Assembly (NCBI GenBank): GCA_029931535.1
Contig: JAQPZY010000871.1
Location: 434,001-498,000 of the forward strand
From: Margaritifera margaritifera
Lineage: Eukaryota > Mollusca > Bivalvia > Unionida > Margaritiferidae
DNA length: 64,000 nt
Reading direction: 5' to 3'
The position numbers and the translations under genes were made by a program. Position 1 is the stretch's first letter. Each line of letters starts with the position of its first letter. The notes under the pieces are model-generated. The model saw only the letters and a list, made by a program, of their open reading frames with translations, had not been told where the DNA came from and ran no database searches. Shown here piece after piece: positions 1 through 12,164 of this stretch.

Positions 1-990
1 TGCAGTTCTGACAGGATGGGTCAGTGTCACTCATGATGGCCCCTGCTTTCATTGCCAAGAACAGGCTTCCTCTAATGAGAAATCAGACTTTTATGGTAAA
101 ACCTACTCTGGACACTTCATTACAAGGTCATCTACAGGACCCAGTAAGAACTCTGAAGTGAAAAGGACTGAGCCTCTTCTTACCTCTCAAAGAATGACAT
201 ATCAGTGCAGACACTTTCATCCTGGATACAGTAGGTTATCTGCATTGCATTCAAGTTTAACTTTTCCGTAGATGATATTATACAAGCCATTGATGGAGGT
301 CTGAGTCCACTTTCTCTAGCTTTTACGTAAGAGATCTTTCATCCTAAAAGACTCTGCTAGACCCGGTGGGGCCTATAGCCATGGTGCAACAGGTTACATG
401 TACCTTCACGGTTCATTCGGCAGCTTCATAATGATGCGGCTTCACGACTTCTGCTGGATATGTGGAAGGGAAATGTTTCCCTTTCAGAAGCTGCTCCCCG
501 GTATATGGAGTCTGTTCTCCAGTCGGGTTATTATCCAGAAGCTGCCTCACATACCTTAGGGGACCAAAGATGGCTTCTCTGGGGTAAGTGGATGTAACTC
601 CACCCTTTTATTTATTCTCCTAAGGTATTATGATCGGGTAACATATTTGAAGAAGAAGCCATTTTGTTTCTAAGTAAAATATGTTTCTTTGATAATACTT
701 ACCCAATAATAATACACATACACCCTCCCAGCCTCCCCTGAGTTACATTCATAAAGAGAGCATGCACTCCACTCCAATAGTAACTGAAGTATTTACGGGA
801 TTTGGAGCCAATCCTGGTATCAAGGGGAGATCACTCTATCTAACTGCCACCTAGGTGGGCAGAAAACTTTTAGCTTCTTAGCTAAATGTTTTAGCCTTGG
901 AGGGCTGGATTTGCAAGGTAGTAGTAGTTCTCATAATGCATTATGATCAGGTATGTACATGTATTATTGAAGAAACATATTTTACTTAGA
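1..990 (+). mobile_element. 3' end of a degenerate DIRS-type retrotransposon
   Basis: Bases ~190-400 translate, with frame changes, into the end of a DIRS tyrosine recombinase: FSVDDIIQA followed by SSFYVRDLSS and DPVGPIAMVQQV. These align with the helix, FYLRD and LGP..AAQ motifs at the end of such enzymes, and with the same part of the element at 19.75-24.34 kb. Bases 600-990 resemble the 3' end of that element. They hold a split inverted repeat: 671-706 (TAAGTAAAATATGTTTC..GATAATACTTACC) is complementary to ~949-988. The 5' part is outside the window. The class is fairly sure from the motifs; the exact end is not. Confidence 0.6.
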
Positions 991-1905
991 AAAAAAATTG
1001 ATTTTTGTTTATGCAAACTCATGAAAAACAAGGAAGTCTCTACACCGGCAACCACGGGTCATAAAGGAGCATAGCGAATTGTCTACTGTGGCTAGCAACA
1101 ATGTCTACGATTGTTATATTTAAACTGCACCATGAAGTAACTGTAGTTTATGTGCATGTAATCAACCTGTGTTATATTCAGACTGCACCATGAAGTACAT
1201 GTAGTTATCGATGGACAAAAGTTTGGAATTTTGAGTCAGCATGACTTCAGGTTTTTGACGCTAAAGGTTATGGTAATATCTAACAAAGCAACATAGTCAC
1301 AAAACATTTTGAGCATAAAATTTTAGCTTGCATTTCAAAAATTATGATGCTCAATAATTTTTTTTTATAAAAGATATTGCAGTTTGTATTGCCAAAATTT
1401 GAAAATCATGCCTTTAATTTGTTGCTCTGAAATTTGTTTTGTTTTGCAAATCATAATAGTCAAACCTGACCTGAAAGACACTGTTTTGATACAACATCTG
1501 CCTTCTGAGACCAGATTCTTAATGCATGGATTAATGTTCTGTTATTGTTCTCTCCCAAGGGAACTGTTCTCCTATAGTGCAGTTTGGTGGTGGATAGTCT
1601 GTACTCCACCAGACAACACTAAAAGGAGAGTTCCAAAGGGAGACGGTACTCATAGATTTAATACATCACATGGCATCATATAACATATAATGTCAGTACA
1701 TAGCAATAGTGCCTGCTGGAACAGGTATAATTCCCATAGTCAATGTAGCACCCTGTCATCAAGAAGAAAAGCAAGCAATTCTAAAATGGATTCCTGTTGT
1801 CAGCCAATTGGAACTCAAGAATTTATTAAGTGTTGTACCAATTTGTAACATTTGTTATACAGTGATCTCTTTTGAGAGACCACAGCATGGATATTGACAG
1901 ACTAT
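991..1905. other. Intron sequence with no recognised feature
   Basis: AT-rich sequence upstream of the first CPD exon. There is a ~60-bp near-duplication around 1110-1210 (CTGCACCATGAAGTA occurs twice). Short open frames here have no recognisable motif and no splice context. Confidence 0.5.
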
Positions 1906-3990
1906 TTTTAGCTCATCTGGCCATTGGGCCAAGTGAGCTTATGGTATAGCTCTGCATCCGTCATGTTTTGTGCATCTGTCAACAATTGCTATTTTAAACT
2001 TCTCAAAAATCACTGGACCAGTTCCTACCAAATTTTGTACAAAGCATCCTGGCATGAAGGGCTTGAAAATTTTGTACAAACGATGCCAATCTGGCAACAA
2101 AAATGGTCACCATTACTAAAAATAGTAAAAACCCTTAAAACAACTTCTATTCACAAATGCTGAACAGAATTAGATTACATTTGACAGAAAGCATCTTGAC
2201 AGGTAGACATTTTAAGTTTATACAAATGATGCCAATCTGCCTTCAAATATGGCCACTGTTACTAAAAATAGAAAAGTAACTGTTCCTATATTTAACAGAA
2301 AGCATACCTGCATGAAAACGTTTGAAGTTAGTACAGATGATGCCAATCCGCTATCAAATATGGCCACCATTACTATAAACAGACAAACATTTAAACGACT
2401 TATGCTCAGAGACAGCTCAACAGAATTTGACCAAATTTGACTAAAAGCATCCTGGCATAGAGGGCTTTCAGGTTTGTACAACTGATGCTGAACTGCCATC
2501 AAATATGCCAGCCATGAACAATAAAAAAAAATTAAATGACTTCTTTTCCAATCTTCTGAACAAACTTTTTTCATACTTGACAGAAAGCATGAAGACCTTT
2601 CAGATTTTTGAAATGATTCTGATCTGCTGTCAAATATGGACACTGTTACTAACAATAGAAAAACCTTTAAATGACTATTCTCCACACCAGTTGCATAGGA
2701 TTTGACCAAATTTGAAAGATAGCATCCTGACATGAAGACCATTAAAATTTATACAAATGATGCTGATATGCCATCAAATCTGTCTGCCATTACTACAAAC
2801 AGAAAATCTTTAAACAGCTTCTTCTACAAAACCACTGAATGTACTTCGACAAAACTTAATCGAAAGCATCTTGACATGAAGTCTTTTTAAATTTATACAA
2901 AAGATGCTGGTCAACCATAAATTATGGCCACCATTACTAAAAAGAAGAACTCTTTAAATGACAAAAACCACTCAACAGAATTTAACCAGATTTGACTCAA
3001 AGTAACCTGACTTGGAGGGCTGGCCACCATTACTAAAAATAGAAATATCTTGAAATGACTTCTTTGCCAAATCTGCTGAACAGAATTTGATCATGTTTCA
3101 CAGAAACCATCCTTACATGAAGACATTTCAATTTTATACAAATTATCTGCCATCAGATTACTAAAAGGGAAAAGCCTCTATATAACATCTTTTTAAAAAC
3201 TGCTCAACCAAAGTTCACAGAAAGCATCCTGGCATAGTGGGCTTTAAACTTGTTACAGCTCATTCTGATCTGCCATCAAATATGGCCACAGTTGTTACTA
3301 AAAAATAAAATGCCTTTGTATGACTTCTTCTCCAAAACTGTTGAATACAATTTGACCAAATTTGACAGATTCATCCTGACATGATGACCTTTCAAGTCTG
3401 TGCAAATGGTGCTGATCGACCATCAAATATTCACAGTTACTAAAAATAGAAAAACTTTTAAACCACTTCTTCAATACTGCTGCACAGACTTTGACCAATC
3501 TTGATAGAAAGCATCCTGGCATGAAAGACCTTTCAGATTCATACAAATGATGCAAATACATCATCATACATGTATATGGCCACCATTACTTAGAAAAACA
3601 TTGAAACAATTTCTTTCCCCAAAGCACTAAACTGAATTTTGATCAAATTTGACACATGGTATCTTGGCATACAGTGCTTTCAGATTTATACAAATGATGC
3701 ACCACTAAAAGTAGAAAAACATTTTTAACTTTATCCCAAAAAAACCGGCTCAATTTGACCAACATTGACTCTTAGCATCTTGGCATATGGGCCTTTCAAT
3801 ATTGGACAAATTATGCTGTTTTGACATCAAACATCAATAAAGATAGATCAACTAGAGAAACCTTGAAACAGTTGTTTTCATAATAATATATGCAATCAAC
3901 AGATTTGGAAGAATTTTCAGCAGAAAGCACCCAAATGATGCAGATGTCATGGCCAACTGCTCTTGCATTTGACTATTAGGCAGATGTCAG
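1906..3990 (+). repeat. Divergent dispersed repeat, ~145-bp subunits (family R2)
   Basis: It opens with AGCTCATCTGGCC..CAAGTGAGCTTATGG, a head known to me from molluscan repeats, followed by about twelve diverged subunits. Each has recognisable blocks: GGCCACCATTACTAAAAATAG, AAACGACTTC, TTTGACCAAATTTGAC, AAGCATCCTGGCATGAAG, TATACAAATGATGC and TGCCATCAAATATGG. The same head recurs near 28270 and 59917. Small ORFs on both strands, including a 174-codon minus-strand one at 2218-2742, come from the repeat and are not genes. Confidence 0.7.
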
Positions 3991-4192
3991 CCAGATGAGT
4001 GCTGTCATACCCACATGGGCCTCTTGTTTGTTGGTAGAATGGGTGGCCATTTATGGCAGAGTTTACTGATCAGAATTACATTACCACTGTCAAAAATTGT
4101 ACGAATGATGTGTGATTCATGAATATTGATTCTGTTCTTTCTTTAATGACTGCAGTGACAGAAGTGTAAAGTAACTGCCCTGTTTATTTCAG

Positions 4193-4335
4193 GAGGGATG
4201 GAGGACTACAACTATCTCCATAGTAACTGTTTTGAGATAACATTAGAGCTGTCCTGCTGTAAATATCCCCAAGCTTCTCAACTGCCTGAGGAATGGGAGA
4301 ATAATAAAGAAGCTCTACTGGCCTACATGGAACAG
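4193..4335 (+). CDS. CPD: CPD exon: end of catalytic domain A
   Basis: This exon is 143 nt; two bases complete a split Gly codon and it ends in phase 0. The acceptor is TTTATTTCAG and the donor CAG|GTATGAA. It encodes [13 protein letters not shown] followed by [12 protein letters not shown]. This matches the N/E-type segment holding the substrate-binding Tyr (Tyr248 in CPA numbering, in GMxDxNY) and the catalytic Glu (Glu270, in EITxELxC), so domain A keeps these two residues. The C-terminal part reads [18 protein letters not shown], the helix before the TTL subdomain. Exon 45123-45265 is the domain B equivalent, with the same length and phases. The last ~52 nt with the donor are the first unit of a 59-copy minisatellite running 4.1 kb into the intron. 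Upstream domain A exons are not within the first 4192 bases. Confidence 0.92.
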
Positions 4336-7300
4336 GTATGAATTTTTTAAGTGGCCTGAGGAATGGGAAACTAATAAAGCTCTCCTGGCCTACATAGAAC
4401 ATGTATGAATTTTTTAAGTGGCCTGAGGAATGGGAGAATAATAAGGAAGCTCTCCTGGCCTACATAGAACAGGTATTAATTTTTTAAGTGGCCTGAGGAA
4501 TGGGAGAATAATATGGAAGCTCTCCTGGCCTACATAGAACAGGTATGAATTTTTTAAGTGGCCTGAGGAATGGGAGAATAATAAGGAAGCTCTCCTGGCC
4601 TACATAGAACAGGTATGAATTTTTTAAGTGGCCTGAGGAATGGGAGAATAATTAGGAAGCTCTCCTGGCCTAAATTGAACAGGTATGAATTTTTCAAGTG
4701 GCCTGAGGAATGAGAGAATAATAAGGAAGCTCTCCTGGCCTACATGGAACAGGTATGAATTTTTTAAGTGACCTGAGGAATGGGAGAATAATAAGGAAGA
4801 TCTCCTAGCCTACATAGAACATGTATGAATTTTTTAAGTGGCCTGAGGAATGGGAGAATAATAAGGAAGCTCTCCTGGCCTACATAGAACAGGTATGAAT
4901 ATTTTAAGTGGCCTGAGGAATGGGAGAATAATAAGGAAGATCTCCTGGCCTAGATTGAACAGGTATGAATTTTTTAAGTGGCCTGAGGAATGGGATAATA
5001 ATAAGGAAGCTCTCCTGGCCTAAATTGAACAGGTATGAAGTTTTAAGTGACCTGAGGAATGGCAGAATAATAAGGAAGCTCTCCTGGCCTACATAGAACA
5101 GGTATGAATTTTTTAAGTGGCCTGAGGAATTGGAGAATAATAAGGAAGCTCTCCTGGCCTACATGGAACAGGTATGAATTTTTAAGTGGCCTGAGGAATG
5201 GGAGAATAATAAAGAAGCTCTCCTGGCCTACATAGAACAGGTATTAATTTTTTAAGTGGCCTGAGGAATGGAAGAATAATAAAGAAGCTCTCCTGGCCTA
5301 CATAGAACAGGTATGAATTTTTTAAGTGGCATGAGGAATGAGAAAATAATAAGGAAGCTCTCCTGGCCTACATGGAACAGGTATGAATTTTTTAAGTGGC
5401 CTGAGGAATGGGAGAATAATAAGAAAGCTCTCCTGGCCTACATAGAACAGGTATGAATATTTTAAGTGGCCTGAGAAATGGGAGAATAATAAGGAAGCTC
5501 TCCTGGCCTACTAGAACAGGTATGAATTTTTTAAGTGGCCTGAGGAATGGGAGAATAATAAAGAAGCTCTCCTGGCCTACATAGAACAGGTATGAATTTT
5601 TTAAGTGGCCTGAGGAATGGGAGAATAATTAGGAAGCTCTCCTGGCCTAAATTGAACAGGTATGAATTTTTCAAGTGGCCTGAGGAATGGGAGAATACTC
5701 AGGAAGCTCTCCTGGCCTACATAGAACAGGTATGAATTTTTTAAGTGACCTGAGGAATGGGAGAATAATAAGGAAGATCTCCTAGCCTACATAGAACATG
5801 TATGAATTTTTTAAGTGGCCTGAGGAATGGGAGAATAATAAGGAAGCTCTCCTGGCCTACATTGAACAGGTATGAATATTTTAAGTGGCCTGAGGAATTG
5901 GAGAATAATAAGGAAGATCTCCTGGCCTAGATTGAACAGGTATGAATTTTTTAAGTAGCCTGAGGAATGGGATAATAATAAGGAAGCTCTCCTGGCCTAA
6001 ATTGAACAGGTATGACGTTTTAAGTGACCTGAGGAATGGGAGAATAATAAGGAAGCTCTCCTGGCCTACATAGAACAGGTATGAATTTTTTAAGTGACCT
6101 GAGGAATTGGAGAATAATAAGGAAGCTCTCCTGGCCTACATAGAACAGGTATGAATTTTTAAGTGGGCTGAGGAATGGGAGAATAATAAAGAAGCTGTCC
6201 TGGCCTACATAGAACAGGTATGAATTTTTTAAGTGGCCTGAGGAATGAGAGAATAATAAGGAAGCTCTCCTGGCCTAGGTTTAACAGGTATGAATTTTTT
6301 AAGTGGCCTGAGGAATGGGAGAATAATAAGGAAGCTCTCCTGGCCTACATAGAACAGGTATGAATTTTTTAAGTGGCCTGAGGAATCGGAGAATAATAAG
6401 GAAGCTCTCCTGGCCTACACAGAACAGGTATGAATTTTTTAAGTGTCCTGAGGAATGGGAGAATAATAAGGAAGTTCTCCTGGCCTACATAGAACAGGTA
6501 TCAATTTTGTAAGCGGCCTGAGGAATGGGAGAATAATAAGGAAGCTCTCCTGGCCTACATGGAACATGTATGAATTATTTAAGTGGCCTGAGGAATGGGA
6601 GAATAATAAGAAAGCTCTCCTGGCCTATATGGAACAGGTATGATTTTTTTAAGTGTCCTGAGGAATGGGAGAATAATAAGGAAGCTCTCCTTGCCTACAT
6701 AGAACAGGTATGAATTTTTTAAGTGGCCTGAGGAATGGGAGAATAATAAGGAAGCTCTCCTGGCCTACATAGAACAGGTATGAATTTGTTTAGTGGCCTG
6801 AGGAATGGGAGAATAATATGGAAGCTCTCCTGGCCTACATAGAACAGGTATGAATTTTTTAAGTGGCCTGAGGAATGGGAGAATAATAAGTAAGCTCTCC
6901 TGGCCTACATAGAACAGGTATGAATTTTTTAAGTGACCTGAGGAATGGGAGAATAATAAGGAAGTTCTCCTGGCCTACATAGAACAGGTATGAATTTTTT
7001 AAGTGGCCTGAGGAATGGGAGAATAATAAAGATGCTCTCCTGGCCTTCATCGAACGGGTATGAATTTTTTAAGTGACCTGAGGAATGGGAGAATAATAAG
7101 AAAGCTCTCCTGGCCTACATAGAACATGTATGAATTTTTTAAGTGGCCTGATTAATGGGAGAATAATAAGGAAGCTCTCCTGACCTACATGGAACAGGTA
7201 TGAATTTTTTAAGTGGCCTTAGGAATGGGAGAATATTAACTAAGCTCTCCTGGCCTAGATTGAACAGGTATGAATTTTTTAAGTGGCCTGAGGAATGGGA

Positions 7301-8432
7301 GAATTATAAGGAAGCTCTCCTGGCCTACATGGAACAGGTATGAATTTTTTAAGTGGCCTGAGGAATTGGAGAATAATAAGGAAGTTCTCCTGGCCTACAT
7401 GGAACAAGTATGAATTTTTTAAGTGGCCTGAGGAATGGGAGAATAATAAGGAAGCTCTCCTGGCCTTCATAGAACAGGTATGAATTTTTTAAGTGGCCTG
7501 AGGAATGGGAAAATAATAAGGAAGCTCTCCTGGCCTACATGGAACAGGTATGAATTTTTTAAGTGGCCTGAGGAATGGGAGAATAATAAGGAAGTTCTCC
7601 TGGCCTACATGGAACAAGTATGAATTTTTTAAGTGGCCTGAGGAATGGGAGAATAATAAGGAAGCTCTCCTGGCCTACATAGAACTGGTATGAATATTTT
7701 AAGTGGCCTGAGGAATGGGATAATAATAAGGAAGCTCTCCTGGCCTACATAGAACAGGTATGAATTTTGTAAGTGGCCTGAGGAATGGGAGAATAATAAG
7801 GAAGCTCTCCTGGCCTACATGGAACAGGTATGAATTTTTTAAGTGGCCTGAGGAATTGGAGAATAATAAGTAAGCTCCCCTGGCCTACATAGAACAGGTA
7901 TGAATTTTTTAAGTGGCCTGAGGAATGGGAAAATAATAAGGAAGCTCTCCTGGCCTACATGGAACAGGTATGAATTTTTTAAGTGGCCTGAGGAATGGGA
8001 GAATACTAAGGAAACTCTCCTGGCCTACATAGAACAGGTATGAATTTTGTAAGTGGCCTGAGGAATGGGAGAATAATAAGGAAGCTCTCCTGGCCTACAT
8101 GGAACAGGTATGAATTTTTAAGTGGCCTGAGGAATAGGAGAATTATAAGGAAGCTCTCCTGGCCTACATGGAACAGGTATCAATTTTTTAAGTGGCCTGA
8201 GGAATTGGAGAATAATAAGGAAGCTCTCCTGGCCTACATAGAACAGGTATGAATTTTTTAAGTTGCCTGATATGAATTTTTTATGCGGCCTGAGGAATTG
8301 GAGAATAATAAAAATGCTCTCCTGGCCTACATAGAACAGGTATGAATTTTTTAAGTGGCCTGAGGAATGGGAGAATTATAAAGAAACTCTCCTGGCCTTC
8401 ATGGAACAGGTATGAATTTTTTAAGTGGCCTG
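4284..8432 (+). repeat. 70-bp minisatellite made of a CPD exon end plus its 5' splice site (~59 copies)
   Basis: The first unit is the coding 3' end of exon 4193-4335 with the donor. Later units repeat CCTGAGGAATGGGAGAATAA..GCCTACATAGAACAG|GTATGAATTTTTTAAGTGG. The period is 70 bp (the first interval is 67). Most units keep an intact CAG|GTATGA donor, and many still encode [17 protein letters not shown] up to it; others carry GCCTAA or GCCTAG, i.e. stops. Variant order shows that a ~977-bp block was itself duplicated. The units were copied outwards from the exon, since only the exon copy is under coding constraint. Confidence 0.95.
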
Positions 8433-8477
8433 TGTTAGCAGTTGAATAAACTAATAGAATCTATATTGGGATTGACA

Positions 8478-9101
8478 TTAACTCATTAACCCCTAGCGCC
8501 ACGTTTATGCGTCATGAGGTTGTACCCTACTTCCAAGCTCTGTAACATCAACATCATTTAAGATACACTAAAGTGGATGGATTTGCAGGAAAGTAGACAG
8601 ATGTAGCTCTACAATGATACCAAACAATGTCAACTTTCTACTGGCATTAAAAAGTACAGTGAAAAAAATTAATTTTTTGAGACCCGATTATTTTTAGGTC
8701 GAAAATTGCCAGTTTCTGAACCGGAGTTTGTGTCCAGATTTTAGACTTTTTGGCCTTAGATCTAAAGCTGACCGGTCTGAACTGCACACAGACAGATGAA
8801 CCTTTGCAAAAAGTAGGATAAGTTTGAGATTTGGAGTAAAAAGAGGCCAGGACACAAAAATCAAGGGTCCAATACGAAAAAAAAAAAGAAAAGAAAAGAA
8901 GTCCAACTTTTACCCTTCTGTACATGTGCAAGCATAAAAGCAATTCAAAAACAATGTTTCTGATACACCTAAGCATCCAGCTAAATGAGAAACTTTCTGA
9001 AGCAGATGTGTTTTGCTGCATTCAGAAGTAACCCCAAAAATGTATTGCCTACCCCAATTTCACGCGAAAATGAAAAAAATCTCCCGGGGTTAATGAGTTA
9101 A
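8478..9101. mobile_element. TTAA-type MITE or non-autonomous DNA transposon (624 bp)
   Basis: The two ends are a perfect 16-bp inverted repeat: TTAACTCATTAACCCC at 8478-8493 and its complement at 9086-9101. TTAA occurs both at the outer edge and just before the CCCC run, so the target duplication may be the outer or the inner TTAA. TTAA targets and CCC-starting ends suggest the piggyBac or Kolobok type. No transposase is encoded; minus-strand ORFs of up to 124 codons inside it have no known motif. Confidence 0.7.
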
Positions 9102-9755
9102 GACAAGAAAATCAGTGTTGATGGCTTTAATTATTTGTTTCTGCAGAGCTATTACCTGTAGACTGGGATTTCCTTGTCTTCTTGCAGACCCCTATATGAG
9201 TTTTTTTTCTCACCCATTTGTTTACCATTTTACTTGACCAATTATCTGTAACATATAAATTTATTTGAATTCTAACTTGAGTACTCTTAATTGTTGGTGT
9301 GCTGGCAACATCATTTTTCATGATCAAGGTCTCAAGCTGATGTCTGTTAAATTGCTGAAACTGTCAGTACATGCTTTATATGAAAGACCAAGATAAGGAA
9401 CCATAGATAGCCCACCCAAGGTAACCTACCTGAGACACAAAATATATAAGGTTCACAATTCTGCAGGATTTTTCTGCCAAATGGGTGAAAAAAAGAAAGT
9501 AGACATTAAGGTTAACATTCTGCAGTTAGCTTCATTTCTCTGAAACAATTGAACTATGTTATGATCCTCGATGGGTATTTTCATTGTGAATATTTCTTAC
9601 TGCAAGTAAAACTAGGTCACTGTAACCTGTAGCCTTTGGGTAAGAAGTAGGGCTTGGAATAGTGGTAGGCATTATACAGTACTTACAGTCTTAAGTAAGT
9701 CAGACAGGTGAGTATTCTTGTTTGGTCAAAGTTACAGACTCTGACAAAAAGTAAT
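9102..9755. other. Intron sequence with no recognised feature
   Basis: AT-rich intron between the TTAA-type element and a dispersed repeat. No tandem structure, splice-flanked coding segment or transposon motif was seen. Confidence 0.5.
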
Positions 9756-10305
9756 TTTACCAGTGAAAGGAAAACAGAATGCAAATTGAATGCAGAATGA
9801 ACAAAGATGAAATGATCAATGTTATTTGAAGGAAACAGAGTGTAAATGCAGAATGATGAATGATAATTGAAAACAAAACACAAATACATTTCTTGAATGG
9901 ATTTGAAAATCTGTTTATCTGTATTTCAGGCTGCTGCTAAATTTCCTCAGTTGAAAGACCTTTTGTATGATAATCAGTTTTCCATATTCTTGACAATTAC
10001 AGACAAATTTTTCACTGCTTACAAGCCATGACATACAGTAGTTTTAACAAGTGCCATTGCTGGGATGATGTTATCACTGATAGTTGTATATGTACAGTTT
10101 TTATTTAAACAAAAACTGAAATAAGAAATAAAATTTGCTGACAAATACTGTATAACTATATTTGTACATTGATTGCACACCATGGTTGTCACTGGGCAAC
10201 CAGCATTGAAATACAGGTTGCCCGGCATCTTTTTCTGGTTGCCCAGTAAATTACTGCAATTTCCCCCAAGATTGCTGTAATTAAAATTATTCAATGACCT
10301 TTGTT

Positions 10306-10326
10306 ATATATATATATATATATATA
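10306..10326. repeat. (TA)n microsatellite
   Basis: About ten TA dinucleotides inside the sequence inserted into dispersed repeat copy 1. Confidence 0.95.
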
Positions 10327-11138
10327 GTTAGTCCTAATTGCATACAGTATTTGTAACTCACTATCAGTCCATATATGGAAAGTGTCATACATGTTTACAC
10401 ATTTATTTAATCTGTTTGAGATCAGCAAATAAAAGACAAACAAATAATTTCCTGTTTTTTAATGGCGTTTTATAGTCTGATAAATGTGCCCCCCAGATCT
10501 CTAATGGTATTGATGGGTAACCACCTGTTAATACAAATACGGGTTTGGGGGCTGATTTAATGGACAAGTTGACCTGTTGTCCATCAGCTTTCTAGTAGTT
10601 GGCCACATCTGAACAGAAACTTATCTACATGTATATTTTATGTTTATCTGAGTTTACATCATTACAGTTCACATTATTATAAATCCAATACTATTATTCC
10701 TGTGTCTAAACTGTGAGGTGAATATAAACTTTCTACATGAGATTTTTGCTTATCCTTCACCCTACAAGCCAATATGGTGTGCAGAATTATACATAGATAA
10801 TACTGGCAGCCTGCATAGGTAGGGACAATTGAACTATCAAATGTTTGTTGCTGGAAAAAATATAAAATTCCATTACAACATCTAAAATGATTATTTTTTA
10901 AAAATATTGAGAAAAATGGTTGCCCTGCATTAATTTTTGGATGTCCCAGGCTCCTAGGCAATGGATTTTTCTACCCCAGGCTGCAGTTGCTGTTATATAT
11001 TTATCATAAATTGAATGCTGTCTTTTGAATTGAATGCTTTGTCTGTTTTATTAAAGCATGCTTTCAATAAGACTAGATACAAATTCAAAGCATATTGTTC
11101 TCCATTTAATACCATAGAAAACAAAAATCCTTTCTTTG

Positions 11139-11141
<3 letters not shown>

Positions 11142-11198
<57 letters not shown>
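11142..11198. repeat. (TA)n microsatellite, ~28 copies
   Basis: A perfect alternating TA run. The IYIYIY protein stretches predicted on both strands across it are artefacts. Confidence 0.98.
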
Positions 11199-11202
<4 letters not shown>

Positions 11203-11429
11203 GGAAATGATGAATGGAAGCAATCAATGCAAAATCAATATGCATTTCTGAGATTGGAAACAAATTTAATATGACAGTTGAAATGCAGATGTGAATGGAT
11301 TGAAGATGGAATGCAAATAAAACACAGAATGAATGCAAATGAAATACAAACAAATGTATATTTGGTAAAATTAGCCATTTCAGGGTCTGTACATGTACAA
11401 ATAACAAAATTCAATAGTTCTATAAAGCA

Positions 11430-12125
11430 TGTAATCTGTTATGAACATTAATAATGATTAAGAAGTTCATTGTAAAGCATGTAAGCTGTGCTGTACATTA
11501 ACAGTGATGGAAAAGTTTATTATAAGGCATTTAAGCTGTGCTATGCATTAACAATGATGGAGAAGTTTATTATAAAGCTTGTAAGCTGTGTGTACATTAA
11601 AAACTATTGAGAAGTTCATTATAAAGCATGTAAGCTGTCGTGTACATTAATAACCATGGAGAAGTTCATTATAAAGCATGTAAGCTGTACTGTACATTAA
11701 CAATGATGGAGAAGTTCATTTTAAAGCATATAAGTTGTTGTGTAAATTAATAATGATGGAGAAATTCATTATAAAGCATGTAAGTTGTACTGTAAATCAA
11801 CAATGATGGAGAAGTTCATTATAAAGCATGTAAGCTGTTGTGTAAATTAACAATGATGGAGAAGCTCATTATAAAGCATGTAAGTTGTACTGTACATTAA
11901 CAATGATGATGAAGTTCATAATAAAGGATGTAAGCTGTACTGTACATTAACAATGATGGAGAAGTTCATAATAAAGGATGTAAGCTGTACTGTACATTAA
12001 CAATGATGGAGAAGTTCATAATAAAGGATGTAAGCTGTACTGTACATTAACAATGATGGAGAAGTTCATTATAAAGCATGTAAGCTGTACTGTACATTAA
12101 CATAGATGGAGAAGTTCATTATAAG
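11430..12125. repeat. 50-bp minisatellite, ~14 copies
   Basis: The unit contains ACAATGATGGAGAAGTTCAT, TATAAAGCATGTAAGC and TGTACTGTACATTA. The four middle copies with ATAAAGGATG are nearly identical, so they arose recently. Confidence 0.93.
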
Positions 12126-12164
12126 GATCAAATATGGTTTGATGGAGTATAAGTAAAGATTATG

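Larger units (their letters stand above)
9756..11410 (+). repeat. Dispersed repeat family D, copy 1, with an internal insertion
   Basis: This shares a long ordered set of blocks with 46925-47720 and 58330-59455: GAATGGATTTGAAA, CTGTATTTCAGGCTGCTGC, TTTTTCACTGCTTACAAGC, AATAAGAAATAAAATTTGCT, TTTATCATAAATTGAATGCT, ACTAGATACAAA, AATGCATTTCTGAGATT and GAATGCAAATGAAAT. All three copies have the same orientation. Copy 1 carries ~810 bp of extra sequence at about 10170-10983, rich in GGTTGCCC blocks, where copies 2 and 3 are continuous. Two (TA)n tracts lie inside it. The repeat class is unknown. Confidence 0.7.

Noticed and set aside
1384..2163. Short + strand ORFs as small genes
   Set aside because: No splice context, conserved motif or codon pattern; consistent with chance in AT-rich intron.
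2218..2742. Minus-strand 174-codon ORF
   Set aside because: Lies in a diverged dispersed repeat; no motif and only repeat-derived similarity between its parts.
8647..9021. 124-codon minus-strand ORF as a transposase
   Set aside because: No DDE or other transposase motif; it lies inside a short non-autonomous element.
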